Shown: positions 44,201-53,063 of the stretch, piece by piece | Layout: every line of letters begins with the position of its first letter | Position numbering within the stretch: position 1 is the stretch's first letter | Origin: Flavobacterium lutivivi | GTDB lineage: Bacteria; Bacteroidota; Bacteroidia; Flavobacteriales; Flavobacteriaceae | Direction of reading: 5' to 3' | DNA: 64,000 nt | NCBI RefSeq assembly: GCF_014642275.1 | Contig: NZ_BMIM01000001.1 | Location: 186,001 to 250,000 of the forward strand | Program-made: the position numbers and the translations under genes | Notes under the pieces: generated by a model | The model's database searches: none | What the model saw: only the letters and a program-made list of their open reading frames with translations | Told to the model about the DNA's origin: nothing

Positions 44201-46849
44201 AAACCACACATCACCGCCTGAATAACCTCCGCATCCAGGAGCAGGAGCACCAGTACTATTTGTAGCACCAGCATTGCTGTAGATTGTGTAAGCGCAAGAA
44301 TTGTTTACAGAAAGAGGTATTGCTCCTGCACAATTATCATTTACTGGTGGAGCAAGCGGACAATTCAAAGTAAAATTAACATTTCCACCAGCACTACTTT
44401 CAGGATCTAGCATAATGTAGTATTGAACACCAGCTGTTAAAGTGATGTTAGGACTTGTTGTTAGTCCAAACATATCGTCAATACATGTCCAACCAGTGGT
44501 TCCGCATCCTCCACTAGCAACTTTATATTGATAATCAATATAACTATATGAACTATTTTGAGTGATATAATAAGCTCCGGTTACTGTTGGTGTAAAGCTA
44601 TATATCATTTCATAGCCTGGTGTAGAATAACCACAAGATGAAGTTCCCATTATTCCTCCAACAGCAGGGATTGTTGCGTTTATTGTTGTGTTGCAACTAG
44701 CTATATTTGTTATGCTAGAGCATGGATTAGTTGGCGTTGTTACACAAATATTGAATGTTCCTTGACTAGCACCGTTTGAGTAGCTGTAAACTCTGACATA
44801 GTAAGTATTTCCAATTGTCAATGTTGATAATGTAGTTGATTCGGCGCTTGTTCCAGATGTTGAATCTATACAACCTAAACCAGTTAAGCCAGCGCAATTT
44901 CCGCTGAAAACTTGAAAAACCACATCAGAAAGTGTGTTAGGTGTAACTGTAATAGTATGACTGGTAGAAGTAGCAACAAAAGAGTACCACACATCATCAT
45001 CAGCAGTTCCAACACATCCAGCCATAGATTGAGTAGCGGCTACCGTAGTTCCATTAGTTGATGTAGTACAAGCTGTGCCAGAATTTACAGTTAATGGAAC
45101 AGCACTTGCGCAATTGTCATTTGATGCAGTTACTGAACAACTTCGTGAGATAGTAAAAGTTCCTGTAGTTGTTCCAGATGTCCAATATGCAATATAAACA
45201 TAATATGTTGTTCCGTTGACTGTGTTAAAAGTGTATGTTTCAGTTCCACCACTTAGTGCAGAATCTTGACAAGTAATATTTGTTAAACTTCCACAACTTC
45301 CGCTAGCTATAGCCATCTCATGGTCAAATCCAGCTCCAGCAGTTGAGGAAATAGTTGTTTGTTGTCCATCGCCAGTAAAAGTGTACCAAACACCATAATC
45401 ACTCATTGTACAACTAGTTCCATGGGCATAATTTATTGTGTTTACTGTTGTTCCAGCTAAATTGGTTGTTCCACAAGGCAATGATGTTGCTGCAGAGCAT
45501 TGATTATTTGTTGGTGGTGTTGGAGGTGTAGTTACACAAACTGAAAAGGTTCCTGCTCCAGTATAATTTGAAGCACTATAAACTCTTACATAGTAAGTAT
45601 TTCCAATGGTTAATCCAGACAAAGTAATCGTTTCAACTGAGGTTCCAGAAGTTGCATTGACGCAACCTAAACTAACCAATCCACCACAACTTCCGCTAAA
45701 TGTTTCAAATACAATGTCACTCAAGGTAGTTGGAGTAGCTGTAATTGTATGTAATGTATTTGTAGCAACAAAAGAATACCATACATCATCATCAGCAGAA
45801 CCGCTACATCCCGATTGAGATTGTGTTGCTCCAAATGTCGTTCCAGATGTAGATGTTGTACAAGTAGTTGATGGATTAACAGTTAAAGCAGTTGATCCTG
45901 AGCAATTATCGTTTGATGGAGCTGATGGTGTTGTTACACAAATATTGAATGTTCCTTGACCTGAACCATTTCCATTGCTGTGAACTCTAACATAATATGT
46001 TGTTCCTATACTTAAACCACTAATTGTGCTAGTTTCTGCTAAACTTCCAGTAGTGCTATTAGTACAGACAAGACTTGTTAAACCACTACAAATACCTGAA
46101 AATACTTGAAAAACAGCATTGGTCATTGTAGTTGGAGTAACCGTAACTGTGTGATTTGTGCTTGTTGCTACAAATGAATACCAGACATCATCATCTGCGG
46201 TACCGCTACAACCTGCCAAAGATTGTGTTGCGTTCACTGTTGTACCATTTGACGAACTTGTGCAAGTTGTAGATGGATTTACTGTTAATGAACTTGCATA
46301 GTTACAAAAATCATTTGCTGGCGGATTGGTAATACAAAAACTTGATAATCCCATGTTATTATTACCACCTACATTAACAACTTTTACCCAATAAGTACCA
46401 TTAGAAAGTGTTACGTATATGTTTTCAGTTTGTGCACCGTTCACATTTGTATTATTAGCACAATCAATTTGAGAAAGTGTTCCTGTACAAGTGTTGTCAG
46501 AAGAAGCAATGAGTTGCAAATACAAATTTGAAGTTGCTGTAGTACTGGTAGCAGAAATATTAATAGCCAATGGTCCGCCAGTAACAGTAAATGTGTACCA
46601 ACCTTCTCTTCTAAAAGTGCCTATGGGACAAGATGTAGAAGTTGGCGTTGTGGCAATATTTGGAGCATCTTGTGCGTTATTATTTATAGCAGCAGTTCCA
46701 CCAGGATCACAGCCATTAATAGTAATTACTTCGGCAGCAGAACAATTTATTCCTTGGCCAAAGGAGTAATTTATCAAAAAGAAAAAAGATATAAATAAAA
46801 ATTTCTTTAAGGATAAAATTGAGTTTAGTTTTTTGTAGTTTTCATTCAT
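41237..46849 (-). CDS. Giant T9SS-secreted multi-domain protein
   Basis: 1870 residues from the ATG at 46849 (the TTG at 46858 is rejected). Signal peptide (about 15-32, FLFISFFFLINYSFGQG). The N-terminal half consists of pre-peptidase C-terminal-like beta-sandwich domains beginning NDNC and containing DDDVWYSFVAT and TYYVRVYS. Three are close copies of about 134 residues. The middle (about 1000-1250) is another beta region (PFNFCFFGNTYSQCIMGSNG). The C-terminal third is typical of Flavobacterium cargo (WNGSIDTDWNKANNW, NWNLLGNPYPSAV). The end (ESVEVFNTLGQLIDTY...LFLKIKLSNGQFLTKKTLY) is a T9SS type A sorting domain. A surface adhesin or binding role is likely. Confidence 0.9.
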   Translation of the reverse strand: MNENYKKLNSILSLKKFLFISFFFLINYSFGQGINCSAAEVITINGCDPGGTAAINNNAQDAPNIATTPTSTSCPIGTFRREGWYTFTVTGGPLAINISATSTTATSNLYLQLIASSDNTCTGTLSQIDCANNTNVNGAQTENIYVTLSNGTYWVKVVNVGGNNNMGLSSFCITNPPANDFCNYASSLTVNPSTTCTSSSNGTTVNATQSLAGCSGTADDDVWYSFVATSTNHTVTVTPTTMTNAVFQVFSGICSGLTSLVCTNSTTGSLAETSTISGLSIGTTYYVRVHSNGNGSGQGTFNICVTTPSAPSNDNCSGSTALTVNPSTTCTTSTSGTTFGATQSQSGCSGSADDDVWYSFVATNTLHTITATPTTLSDIVFETFSGSCGGLVSLGCVNATSGTSVETITLSGLTIGNTYYVRVYSASNYTGAGTFSVCVTTPPTPPTNNQCSAATSLPCGTTNLAGTTVNTINYAHGTSCTMSDYGVWYTFTGDGQQTTISSTAGAGFDHEMAIASGSCGSLTNITCQDSALSGGTETYTFNTVNGTTYYVYIAYWTSGTTTGTFTISRSCSVTASNDNCASAVPLTVNSGTACTTSTNGTTVAATQSMAGCVGTADDDVWYSFVATSTSHTITVTPNTLSDVVFQVFSGNCAGLTGLGCIDSTSGTSAESTTLSTLTIGNTYYVRVYSYSNGASQGTFNICVTTPTNPCSSITNIASCNTTINATIPAVGGIMGTSSCGYSTPGYEMIYSFTPTVTGAYYITQNSSYSYIDYQYKVASGGCGTTGWTCIDDMFGLTTSPNITLTAGVQYYIMLDPESSAGGNVNFTLNCPLAPPVNDNCAGAIPLSVNNSCAYTIYSNAGATNSTGAPAPGCGGYSGGDVWFSITVPPSGILKIDSTSAVMTDGGMAAYTGTCGSLTLLQCNDDRGSFDFMPYMNLYGLTPGSTIYIRFWENGNNNNGTFGLCVTTCSPGTSTGSSSAGCPIVVAGGLGLNGSDPNPVNACSGTTCVDLEANYLHLGQTTNYTVTSIPYANLPYQFGCLSNAVSVNVDDVWSPVINLPFNFCFFGNTYSQCIMGSNGMLSFNVGNAGSSSGYSFSNNLPSTTGALFANTIYGVYHDIDPSKGGEVGWELITLKTGCRALVASWKDVPMFRTNTILYTGMMILYENTNIIEVYIQEKNIEFNGTDNWNGGNAIVGVQNAAGTTSVVPPGRNGLDTNWAITNEAWRFTPSGPNATSIKWYQGSGTSGPVIATTDNVNVCPVVTTTYTAEITYTYCNGTTETVTDETTVGVFGTKTWNGSIDTDWNKANNWTPSGIPTSTDCVIIPVTANNPIISGSGYNGLAGTLSVYNGATLTINSNNSLTVTSWVNVQATGNFIINNNSSLVQINGSANTGNITYKRNSSVRNQDFVYWASPVSGFNAGSISTPLNPSSIYTWNTTVANPNGGQGYWQAFSGAMIPGKGYIMRAPSSFSYSTPATWTATFNGVANNGTISVPIFRGSDTNVSPHYGTNGTQIDNYSDNWNLLGNPYPSAVRASQFLFDNRTKIMGNVRLWTHGTLPAAVSSPFYDTFIYNYSPGDYLTYNFTGASCCPAFGADLFIGSGQGFFVQMVDGPTGSNTISFNNNQRSYTYSNSSFYRFANSQNLSSDITNLERNRIWIDIVDSNNVSDRALIGYIEEATMQEDNFFDCVMNNTNNLAIYSLIDQQKYNIQGRALPFDDNDEVPIGVILPNGGNYNIALAGIDGLFHNQNIYIEDELTGIVHNIKDSPYQFTSENGEISNRFKIVYKDIALGNPDTPRVNQVSIISNNSLSVLSTQITIESVEVFNTLGQLIDTYRDINSTSVILSNVRKTNSGLFLKIKLSNGQFLTKKTLY
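44720..46316 (-). repeat. Tandem coding repeats of about 402 bases in the giant T9SS gene
   Basis: Three similar units of about 134 codons lie at about 46316-45915, 45914-45513 and 45121-44720 (approximate borders). Each begins ND(N/F)C and ends ICVTTP or CVTTP. A divergent unit (about 45512-45122) separates the second and third. Confidence 0.8.
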
Positions 46850-47026
46850 AATTAACAAATCTTACTGCATATTTCTCAAAAAATTAAGAAAGCACACGTT
46901 ACGATATAAATTTAGTTAAAAAAGTTTTAAAATTTTGGAATAATTAGTTGAAATACACTTTTTGTCGTTGAACGGTAAAACTTGGTAGGTTTAGTGTTTA
47001 AAATTTTTTAATTGCAATTTTATTTA

Positions 47027-47034
47027 TATTTTTG
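47027..47034 (+). promoter_or_regulatory. -7 promoter box TATTTTTG before the second T9SS gene
   Basis: Exact TAnnTTTG match 24 bases before the ATG at 47059, in the 209-base gap between the divergent T9SS genes. Confidence 0.55.
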
Positions 47035-47058
47035 GTAAGTTATTGCAAATGAGTTTGT

Positions 47059-48870
47059 ATGAAAAAAATCTATTTATTTTTCCTGTTTAATTTGGCTTGT
47101 TTAATGAGCTATGGTCAAATTTTTGTCAGCTCAAATAGCTACATGTATGTAGGCAACCAATTTGTTTTCTCAAAACAAAATACAAACCTTCAAAATAATG
47201 GAAATATTTTCTTGAGGAGAGATGGACAGTTTTTGCAAGGAGCTACTGCTAGTTCAACCAATACTGGTTTGGGTAAATTATCGGTTTATCAAGAAGGAAC
47301 ATCAGATAATTTTGATTACAACTATTGGTGTTCACCAGTAGGAAATGCTTCGGCGGCTGTTGGTAATGAAAACTTTGGTATCACAATGTTGTTTAGCCCT
47401 CAAGATGTAATAAATAGTAATGCAGCAGCAATAACAACAGGATTAAATGGAAGTGCAAGCCCATTGACTATTTCAAATTATTGGATTTGGAAATATATCA
47501 CTAGTGCTACTTATGCTGATTGGGTTTGGGTTGGTTCATCATCAAATCTTGCAGCAGGAGAAGGATTTACAATGAAAGGTACCAGCGGAACTGATGCAAC
47601 ATCTGTTGATGGTGTTCAGAATAATGCTGGTGGAAATGGTGCTCAGCGTTACGATTTTAGAGGAAAACCTAATGACGGAAATATATCAGTTAGTGTTGCT
47701 AGTGGAATGACTACACTAACAGGTAATCCGTATCCAAGTGCAATAGACATGCAATTGTTTTTGGCTGATAATTTGGCAGTTTGTGATGGAAACGCACTTT
47801 ATTGGGAACAAGATAAATCTGTTAATTCACATTTTATTGCGGCTTATCGAGGAGGTTATGGAGTTTATAATGGAGCGTCAAATATTTACACTCCAGCCAC
47901 ATTTTACACTTATGATGCAGCAGGAAATCAAGGACCACTTTTTAGTACACCATTAAACATGTATGAAAGAAAATTTGCTCCAATAGGTCAAGGATTTATG
48001 GTAAGAGGAATTGCAAATGGAAATGTAACTTTTAGAAACACACATAGAGTTTTTAGAAAAGAAGGATTAGCAAATAATTCGCAGTTTGAAAGAAATAGCA
48101 ATTCTTCATCAATGGTTGATTATGGTTACTATGAAGACATACCAAATGTAGCAGGAATTGATTATACTCAAATAAGCAAAGCGCCAACGCCACACATAAG
48201 AATAAATGCATCATTAAATAATACAGCGGTTAGACAATTTGTCTTAGGATTTATGGATTCTGCTATTGATGGTCTTGATAAAGCTGATGCACTATCGCCA
48301 GATAATGAAGCTGATTTGCCTTTTGATGCTTATTTGGTTCTAAATGATGAGCAGTATGTTTTGTCAACAACAAGTTTCAATATTGACAAAACTTTTCCTG
48401 TTGGGTTTAAATCTTCTTCAGCGGCAATTTATAGAATTCAAGTAGCAGATTTTATTAATTTTGACCTTGCGGAGAATGTTTACTTGCATGACAAAGAAAC
48501 CAATGTTTACTATGATATAAAAAATCAAGAAACTCAAATAGCTTTGCCTCAAGGTGTCAATAATACAAAATATGAAATAACATTTAAAACAAACGCTCTT
48601 GGAACGGTTGATAATCTTAAAAAAGATTTGTTGATTTTCCAAGACAACAAAAATCAAGAATTACAAGTTCTTAACCCTAATAATTTGAATGTTAATTCAG
48701 TTGCATTATTTGATTTAGCAGGCAAAAAGATATTCAAAGAAGCAAAATTATCCCTTTCTGATAACTACAAGTTTTCAACAGCTAGACTTAGTCAAGCGGT
48801 TTATCTCGTAGAAGTAACAACAGATGATGGACAAAAAATAAACCAGAAAATTTTAATTTCAAACAAATAA
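47059..48870 (+). CDS. T9SS type A sorting domain protein
   Basis: 603 residues. Signal peptide (about 1-19, CLMSYGQ). The central part has the same building blocks as the C-terminal third of the divergent giant protein (YNYWCSPVGN, LTGNPYPSAIDMQLFL, FAPIGQGFMVRG, FRNTHRVF). The C-terminal 75 residues (VNSVALFDLAGKKIFKEAK...LSQAVYLVEVTTDDGQKINQKILI) form a type A sorting domain for export by T9SS and attachment to surface lipopolysaccharide. The binding target is unknown. The two T9SS genes are divergent and may share control. A terminator follows its stop directly. Confidence 0.9.
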   Translation: MKKIYLFFLFNLACLMSYGQIFVSSNSYMYVGNQFVFSKQNTNLQNNGNIFLRRDGQFLQGATASSTNTGLGKLSVYQEGTSDNFDYNYWCSPVGNASAAVGNENFGITMLFSPQDVINSNAAAITTGLNGSASPLTISNYWIWKYITSATYADWVWVGSSSNLAAGEGFTMKGTSGTDATSVDGVQNNAGGNGAQRYDFRGKPNDGNISVSVASGMTTLTGNPYPSAIDMQLFLADNLAVCDGNALYWEQDKSVNSHFIAAYRGGYGVYNGASNIYTPATFYTYDAAGNQGPLFSTPLNMYERKFAPIGQGFMVRGIANGNVTFRNTHRVFRKEGLANNSQFERNSNSSSMVDYGYYEDIPNVAGIDYTQISKAPTPHIRINASLNNTAVRQFVLGFMDSAIDGLDKADALSPDNEADLPFDAYLVLNDEQYVLSTTSFNIDKTFPVGFKSSSAAIYRIQVADFINFDLAENVYLHDKETNVYYDIKNQETQIALPQGVNNTKYEITFKTNALGTVDNLKKDLLIFQDNKNQELQVLNPNNLNVNSVALFDLAGKKIFKEAKLSLSDNYKFSTARLSQAVYLVEVTTDDGQKINQKILISNK

Positions 48871-48892
48871 AGCAACTTCGGTTGCTTTTTTT
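48871..48892 (+). terminator. Intrinsic terminator after the second T9SS gene
   Basis: Stem AGCAAC / GTTGCT with the stable TTCG loop and seven T residues, starting at the base after the stop codon. Confidence 0.9.
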
Positions 48893-48910
48893 ATTTTGCA
48901 AAATTGTTAA

Positions 48911-48918
48911 TAGTTTTG
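48911..48918 (+). promoter_or_regulatory. -7 promoter box TAGTTTTG before the PLP enzyme gene
   Basis: Exact TAnnTTTG match ending 6 bases before the ATG at 48925, implying a nearly leaderless message and excluding the TTG at 48904 as start. Confidence 0.6.
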
Positions 48919-48924
48919 CCAGAT

Positions 48925-49821
48925 ATGAATGTTCCAGAACAAATAATAACATTTGAAGGTGTTTCCATCAAAATAAAACGAGAAGATTTGCTTCATCCTT
49001 TTGTTTCGGGAAATAAGTTTAGGAAATTAAAATACAATTTACTCGAAGCAAAAAATCAGAAGAAAACAGTATTACTAACCTTTGGCGGAGCATTTTCAAA
49101 CCATATTTTAGCTACTGCTGCAGCTGGATTTGAGAATGGTTTTAAGACAATTGGCATAATTAGAGGAGATGAATTAGTTGAAAAAATTAATCAAAATCCA
49201 ACCTTGAAAAAAGCTTCAGAATTTGGAATGACTTTTGAGTTTGTAACTAGAGAAGAGTATAGAAAAAAAACGTCTGAGGAATTTATCCAAAAACTGACAC
49301 AAAAGTTTGGTGATTTTTATCTTTTACCCGAAGGAGGAACAAATGATTTAGCGATAAAAGGCTGTGAAGAAATACTAAATAGTGATGATTTAACGTATAT
49401 AAATGTATGCTGTGCAGTCGGAACTGGAGGAACCATATCGGGTGTTATTAATAGCACTAGTAATGTTCAAAAAGTATGGGGATTTCCTGCCTTAAAAGGT
49501 TCGTTTTTAAAAGAAGATATTCGTAAATTTGCAAATAAAGATAACTGGGAATTGGTTGATGGCTATGATTTTGGTGGTTATGGAAAGATTTCAGATGAAT
49601 TAATTTTTTTTATAAATGAATTTTACTCAAAGTATAAAATACCTTTAGACCCCATTTATACTGGAAAGATGATGTTTGGAGTTTTTGAAAAAATAAAAGA
49701 AGGTTTTTTCAAAAAGGATGAAAAAATTCTAGTTATTCATACTGGAGGTTTGCAAGGAATAGATGGTATGAATATTGCTTTGAAAAATAAAAACTTTAAT
49801 ACAATACAATTTAATGATTAA
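48925..49821 (+). CDS. PLP-dependent D-cysteine desulfhydrase / ACC deaminase family enzyme
   Basis: 298 residues from the ATG at 48925. Fold-type II PLP enzyme: PLP Lys in VSGNKFRKLKYNL (GNKxRKL signature), LTFGGAFSNHILATAAAG, the phosphate-binding GTGGTISGV, and LVIHTGGLQGIDGM near the end. Members of this group are D-cysteine desulfhydrases or 1-aminocyclopropane-1-carboxylate deaminases; sequence reading cannot separate the two. The next gene overlaps its end by 8 bases, so they are co-translated although functionally unrelated at first sight. Confidence 0.85.
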   Translation: MNVPEQIITFEGVSIKIKREDLLHPFVSGNKFRKLKYNLLEAKNQKKTVLLTFGGAFSNHILATAAAGFENGFKTIGIIRGDELVEKINQNPTLKKASEFGMTFEFVTREEYRKKTSEEFIQKLTQKFGDFYLLPEGGTNDLAIKGCEEILNSDDLTYINVCCAVGTGGTISGVINSTSNVQKVWGFPALKGSFLKEDIRKFANKDNWELVDGYDFGGYGKISDELIFFINEFYSKYKIPLDPIYTGKMMFGVFEKIKEGFFKKDEKILVIHTGGLQGIDGMNIALKNKNFNTIQFND

Positions 49822-50737
49822 GCGATTTATCTTATTGGTTTTTGCCTTTTTTTTATTCTCATGTTCTACAAATAAACCTGTTGTTAGAACAACAAAGACT
49901 GTTCATACAAAACCACGAACAACTGTAGCAACTAAACCAAGAACAACACCAACCTCGACAACTGCAACAAAAACGTCTCCTGTTCAAACTACAAAACCTG
50001 TTGTTGCAAAAACAACTGAAAAACCACAAGAAACAAATAACACTAGAGACAACCAAACAGTTATTTTGGAAGCTACAACAAAAGTAAAAGTAACTACCGA
50101 AATGGTTTTAGCATACATTGAAAAATATAAATCAGTTGCTAAGGAAAACATGATTAAATCTGGAATACCAGCTAGTATTACACTAGGACAAGCAATTTTA
50201 GAATCTGGTGCAGGAACTGGTCCTTTGAGCGTTCAGGCTAATAATCACTTTGGTATAAAATGCCATAAGGAATGGACAGGTCCAAGTATTAGTCATGACG
50301 ATGATGAATCAGGCGAATGTTTTAGAAAATATGATGACCCAAGTCTTTCATTCAGAGATCATTCTTTTTTTTTAACTAGCAGACCTAGATATGCTGAATT
50401 ATTTAAGCTAGAAAAAGACGATTACAAATCATGGGCAAAAGGATTAAAAATGGCTGGTTATGCTACTGATCCTAAATATCCTGATAAATTGATAGGGTTA
50501 ATAGAAAGATATGGTTTACAACGCTTTGATGCTGAAGTTTTAGGAAAGGAGTTTGTTCCTGTTGCAAAAACTGAACCTATCGCTTACAGTGAAGTATCTG
50601 AAAAATATGTAGTTACAAAAGGCGATACTTTGTATTCTATTTCAAAAAAATTCAATATTTCAATTGAAGACTTAAAGAAGAAAAATAATTTAGTCGATAA
50701 TTCGCTTTCACTTGGTCAAACCATAATAGTGAAATAG
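49814..50737 (+). CDS. Glucosaminidase lipoprotein with LysM domain
   Basis: 307 residues, starting inside the preceding gene (8-base overlap). Lipobox in FLFSCSTN, a Thr/Lys/Pro-rich linker (about 20-85), a FlgJ-type glucosaminidase domain (about 95-235: ITLGQAILESGAGTGPLS with catalytic Glu, NNHFGIKCHKEW, MAGYATDPKYPDKLI) and a C-terminal LysM (about 258-306, KYVVTKGDTLYSISKKFNIS). It should cut glycan strands of peptidoglycan while held to it by LysM and to the outer membrane by its lipid. hemL follows after 22 bases. Confidence 0.92.
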   Translation: MIKRFILLVFAFFLFSCSTNKPVVRTTKTVHTKPRTTVATKPRTTPTSTTATKTSPVQTTKPVVAKTTEKPQETNNTRDNQTVILEATTKVKVTTEMVLAYIEKYKSVAKENMIKSGIPASITLGQAILESGAGTGPLSVQANNHFGIKCHKEWTGPSISHDDDESGECFRKYDDPSLSFRDHSFFLTSRPRYAELFKLEKDDYKSWAKGLKMAGYATDPKYPDKLIGLIERYGLQRFDAEVLGKEFVPVAKTEPIAYSEVSEKYVVTKGDTLYSISKKFNISIEDLKKKNNLVDNSLSLGQTIIVK

Positions 50738-50759
50738 TTTTCTAATAAAATAATACAAT

Positions 50760-52046
50760 ATGTTATATCAAAGAAGTAGTCAGCTTTTTGCTGATGCTGA
50801 AAAAGTTATTCCTGGAGGTGTAAACTCGCCAGTTAGAGCTTTCAAAGGAGTAGGAGGAACACCAATATTTGTTAAAGAAGCCAAAGGCGCATATCTTTTT
50901 GACGAGGACAACAATAAACTCATAGATTACATTAATTCTTGGGGACCAATGATTTTAGGTCATGCTTTTGAACCAGTTGTAAATGCTGTGATTGAAAAAG
51001 CAAAGAAAGGAACTTCATTTGGAATGCCAACCGAATTAGAAACTGAAATAGCTTCATTAGCAGTATCAATGGTGCCAAATATTGATAAAATACGTTTTGT
51101 AAACTCAGGAACCGAAGCTTGCATGAGCGCAATCAGATTAGCGCGTGGATATACAAAAAAAGATAAGATAATTAAATTTTCAGGATGTTATCATGGTCAT
51201 TCAGATTCCTTTTTAATTGCAGCTGGAAGTGGTTTAAGTACTTTTGGAATTCCTAATTCTCCTGGAGTTACACAAGGAACTGCCAAAGATACTTTGTTAG
51301 CAAATTATAATGATGTTGAAAATGTGAAAGCTTTATTTGAAGCCAATAAAAATGAAATTGCTGCAATAATTATTGAGCCAGTTGCCGGAAACATGGGTTG
51401 TATTCCGCCGAAAGAAGGTTTCCTAAATTCATTAAGACAAATTTGCGATGAAAATAATGCGTTGCTCATTTTTGATGAGGTAATGACAGGTTTTAGACTT
51501 TCAAAAGGTGGTGCACAAGAACTTTATAATATTAAAGCAGATATTGTATGTTTTGGAAAAGTTATTGGTGGAGGTTTGCCAGTAGGAGCATTTGCAGCTA
51601 GAAATGAAATTATGAATTATTTAGCACCGATTGGGCCAGTTTATCAAGCTGGAACACTTTCTGGAAATCCTTTGGCAATGGCTGCAGGAAAAGCTATGCT
51701 CGAGGCGTTAAATAATGATGCTGAAATTTTTAACCGATTAGAAGAAAAAACAGCTTACTTAGAAAAAGGTATCAGAAAAGTTTTAAATGATAATCAAATT
51801 GATTTTACAATCAATAGAGTTGGATCAATGATTTCTGTTCATTTTGACAAAAATCCAGTTTTTGATTTTAATTCAGCAAAAAATGGCGACAATGAAACTT
51901 TCAAAAAATTCTTTCATGGTTTATTAAAAGAAGGTGTTTACATTGCGCCTTCGGCTTATGAAACTTGGTTCATAACTGATGCACTAACTTATGAAGATTT
52001 AGATTTTACTATAAACGCAATTAATAAAGTTGCAAAAGAACTATAA
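50760..52046 (+). CDS. hemL: Glutamate-1-semialdehyde 2,1-aminomutase
   Basis: 428 residues, the family length. PLP enzyme that forms 5-aminolevulinate in the C5 haem route. Marks: [75 protein letters not shown] and PLP Lys in [14 protein letters not shown]. No other haem gene adjoins. A strong terminator follows. Confidence 0.97.
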   Translation: MLYQRSSQLFADAEKVIPGGVNSPVRAFKGVGGTPIFVKEAKGAYLFDEDNNKLIDYINSWGPMILGHAFEPVVNAVIEKAKKGTSFGMPTELETEIASLAVSMVPNIDKIRFVNSGTEACMSAIRLARGYTKKDKIIKFSGCYHGHSDSFLIAAGSGLSTFGIPNSPGVTQGTAKDTLLANYNDVENVKALFEANKNEIAAIIIEPVAGNMGCIPPKEGFLNSLRQICDENNALLIFDEVMTGFRLSKGGAQELYNIKADIVCFGKVIGGGLPVGAFAARNEIMNYLAPIGPVYQAGTLSGNPLAMAAGKAMLEALNNDAEIFNRLEEKTAYLEKGIRKVLNDNQIDFTINRVGSMISVHFDKNPVFDFNSAKNGDNETFKKFFHGLLKEGVYIAPSAYETWFITDALTYEDLDFTINAINKVAKEL

Positions 52047-52049
52047 ATA

Positions 52050-52079
52050 AAAAAGTCCCGAATTTTCGGGACTTTTTTT
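52050..52079. terminator. Bidirectional terminator after hemL
   Basis: Stem AAAAGTCCCGAA / TTCGGGACTTTT with loop TT, T-run after; shared with the convergent gene ending at 52098. Nearly the same sequence as the terminator at 38068. Confidence 0.9.
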
Positions 52080-52097
52080 ATAAGTATTTGAATAAAA

Positions 52098-52457
52098 TTA
52101 GTTTACTAATTTTTTCAATAAATCAGGATTTTTATCAAGTGTATCCATTCTGTCAGCGCTCAAAGTAGCTCTAATTTTAGCATCAATAACTCTAGCAAGT
52201 TCAGTTTTTCTTTCTTGAGAAAGACCTTGTTCTGCTAATATTCTATGTTTAGTTTGAAACAAATCACTAAATATTTGAAATTCTTTTTCATCCAATTTTA
52301 CTAAATCAGACAATGCTTTTGCATCATTTTTCCCAGCAATCTCAGGAGTAATAGTTTCTTTAGCAGCTACTTCTTTTACTGTAACTTTCTTTTCTTGAGC
52401 ATTTGCTGATATGCTGAAAGCAAATAACAAAGCCACTACTGCAATTATTTTTTTCAT
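52098..52457 (-). CDS. Small exported helical protein, unknown
   Basis: 119 residues. Signal peptide (1-20, SISANAQ). The mature part is charged and predicted helical by eye (LVKLDEKEFQIFSDLFQTKHRIL, LSQERKTELARVIDAKIRATL). The last segment (LSADRMDTLDKNPDLLKKLVN) resembles the calcium/Spy-like ends of small periplasmic chaperone-type proteins. Like the next gene upstream it is a short exported helical protein, and the two may be distant relatives. It has its own -7 box. Confidence 0.65.
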   Translation of the reverse strand: MKKIIAVVALLFAFSISANAQEKKVTVKEVAAKETITPEIAGKNDAKALSDLVKLDEKEFQIFSDLFQTKHRILAEQGLSQERKTELARVIDAKIRATLSADRMDTLDKNPDLLKKLVN

Positions 52458-52488
52458 TTTTTAATAGTTTAGAGTTGAATTAATTATC

Positions 52489-52496
52489 CAAAACTA
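52489..52496 (-). promoter_or_regulatory. -7 promoter box of the small exported protein gene
   Basis: CAAAACTA on the plus strand reads TAGTTTTG on the minus strand, 31 bases before the ATG at 52457. Confidence 0.5.
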
Positions 52497-52527
52497 CTTT
52501 TTTTTTAATACAACTCAAAATTTATTT

Positions 52528-52989
52528 TTAATTTTCTTCAATTGCTTCAGGTTTACGCTTTTTTGGACCACCTTCTTTTCTTTGTTTAAAATGATCTTTC
52601 ATTTTATCTTTTTTGGCTTCACGAGTAGCTTCCCACTTTGCATATTGTTCAGGAGTTAGGAGTTTTTTCATTTCTCCTTTAAAAGCAATTTGTCTATCTA
52701 GCAATTCATTTTTCATTTTAAAAATTTCATCTTGACTAGGCTTAACACCGCTTTCTTTTTTTGCTTTCATTGTTTTACGAACTTCATCTCCTTTGTTTTG
52801 TTGTTCTAATAAAAGTTTTTTTACTTCAGCAGTTTGCTTATCGTTCAGGTCCAAGTCTAGTTTCATTTTTTTAGATTCTAACTCAGCGCGTTGTTCGTTT
52901 GTCAAACGCTCTTTTTGCATTTCTTTTTTCTCTTGTGAAAATCCCACAAAACTTATTGCAAGTAGCAATACCAAAACTATTTTTTTCAT
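52528..52989 (-). CDS. Spy/CpxP-like small exported protein
   Basis: 153 residues from the ATG at 52989. Signal peptide (1-18, ISFVGFSQ), then long charged helices: LTNEQRAELESKKMKLDLDLNDKQ, KLLLEQQNKGDEVRKTMKAKK and LLTPEQYAKWEATREAKKDKM. LTxEQ repeats and the LTPEQYAKWE segment are typical of the LTXXQ/Spy-like family, and small Bacteroidota proteins of this layout are often labelled DUF4890. Members act as periplasmic chaperones or stress sensors in enterobacteria; the role here is not shown. The C-terminus is very basic. Confidence 0.75.
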   Translation of the reverse strand: MKKIVLVLLLAISFVGFSQEKKEMQKERLTNEQRAELESKKMKLDLDLNDKQTAEVKKLLLEQQNKGDEVRKTMKAKKESGVKPSQDEIFKMKNELLDRQIAFKGEMKKLLTPEQYAKWEATREAKKDKMKDHFKQRKEGGPKKRKPEAIEEN

Positions 52990-53063
52990 GTTCAAATTAT
53001 TTTAATTTAACGTTTGATTTTAAATCTTTCAAAAGGTTTAATTGTTAACAAAAATTTATCACT

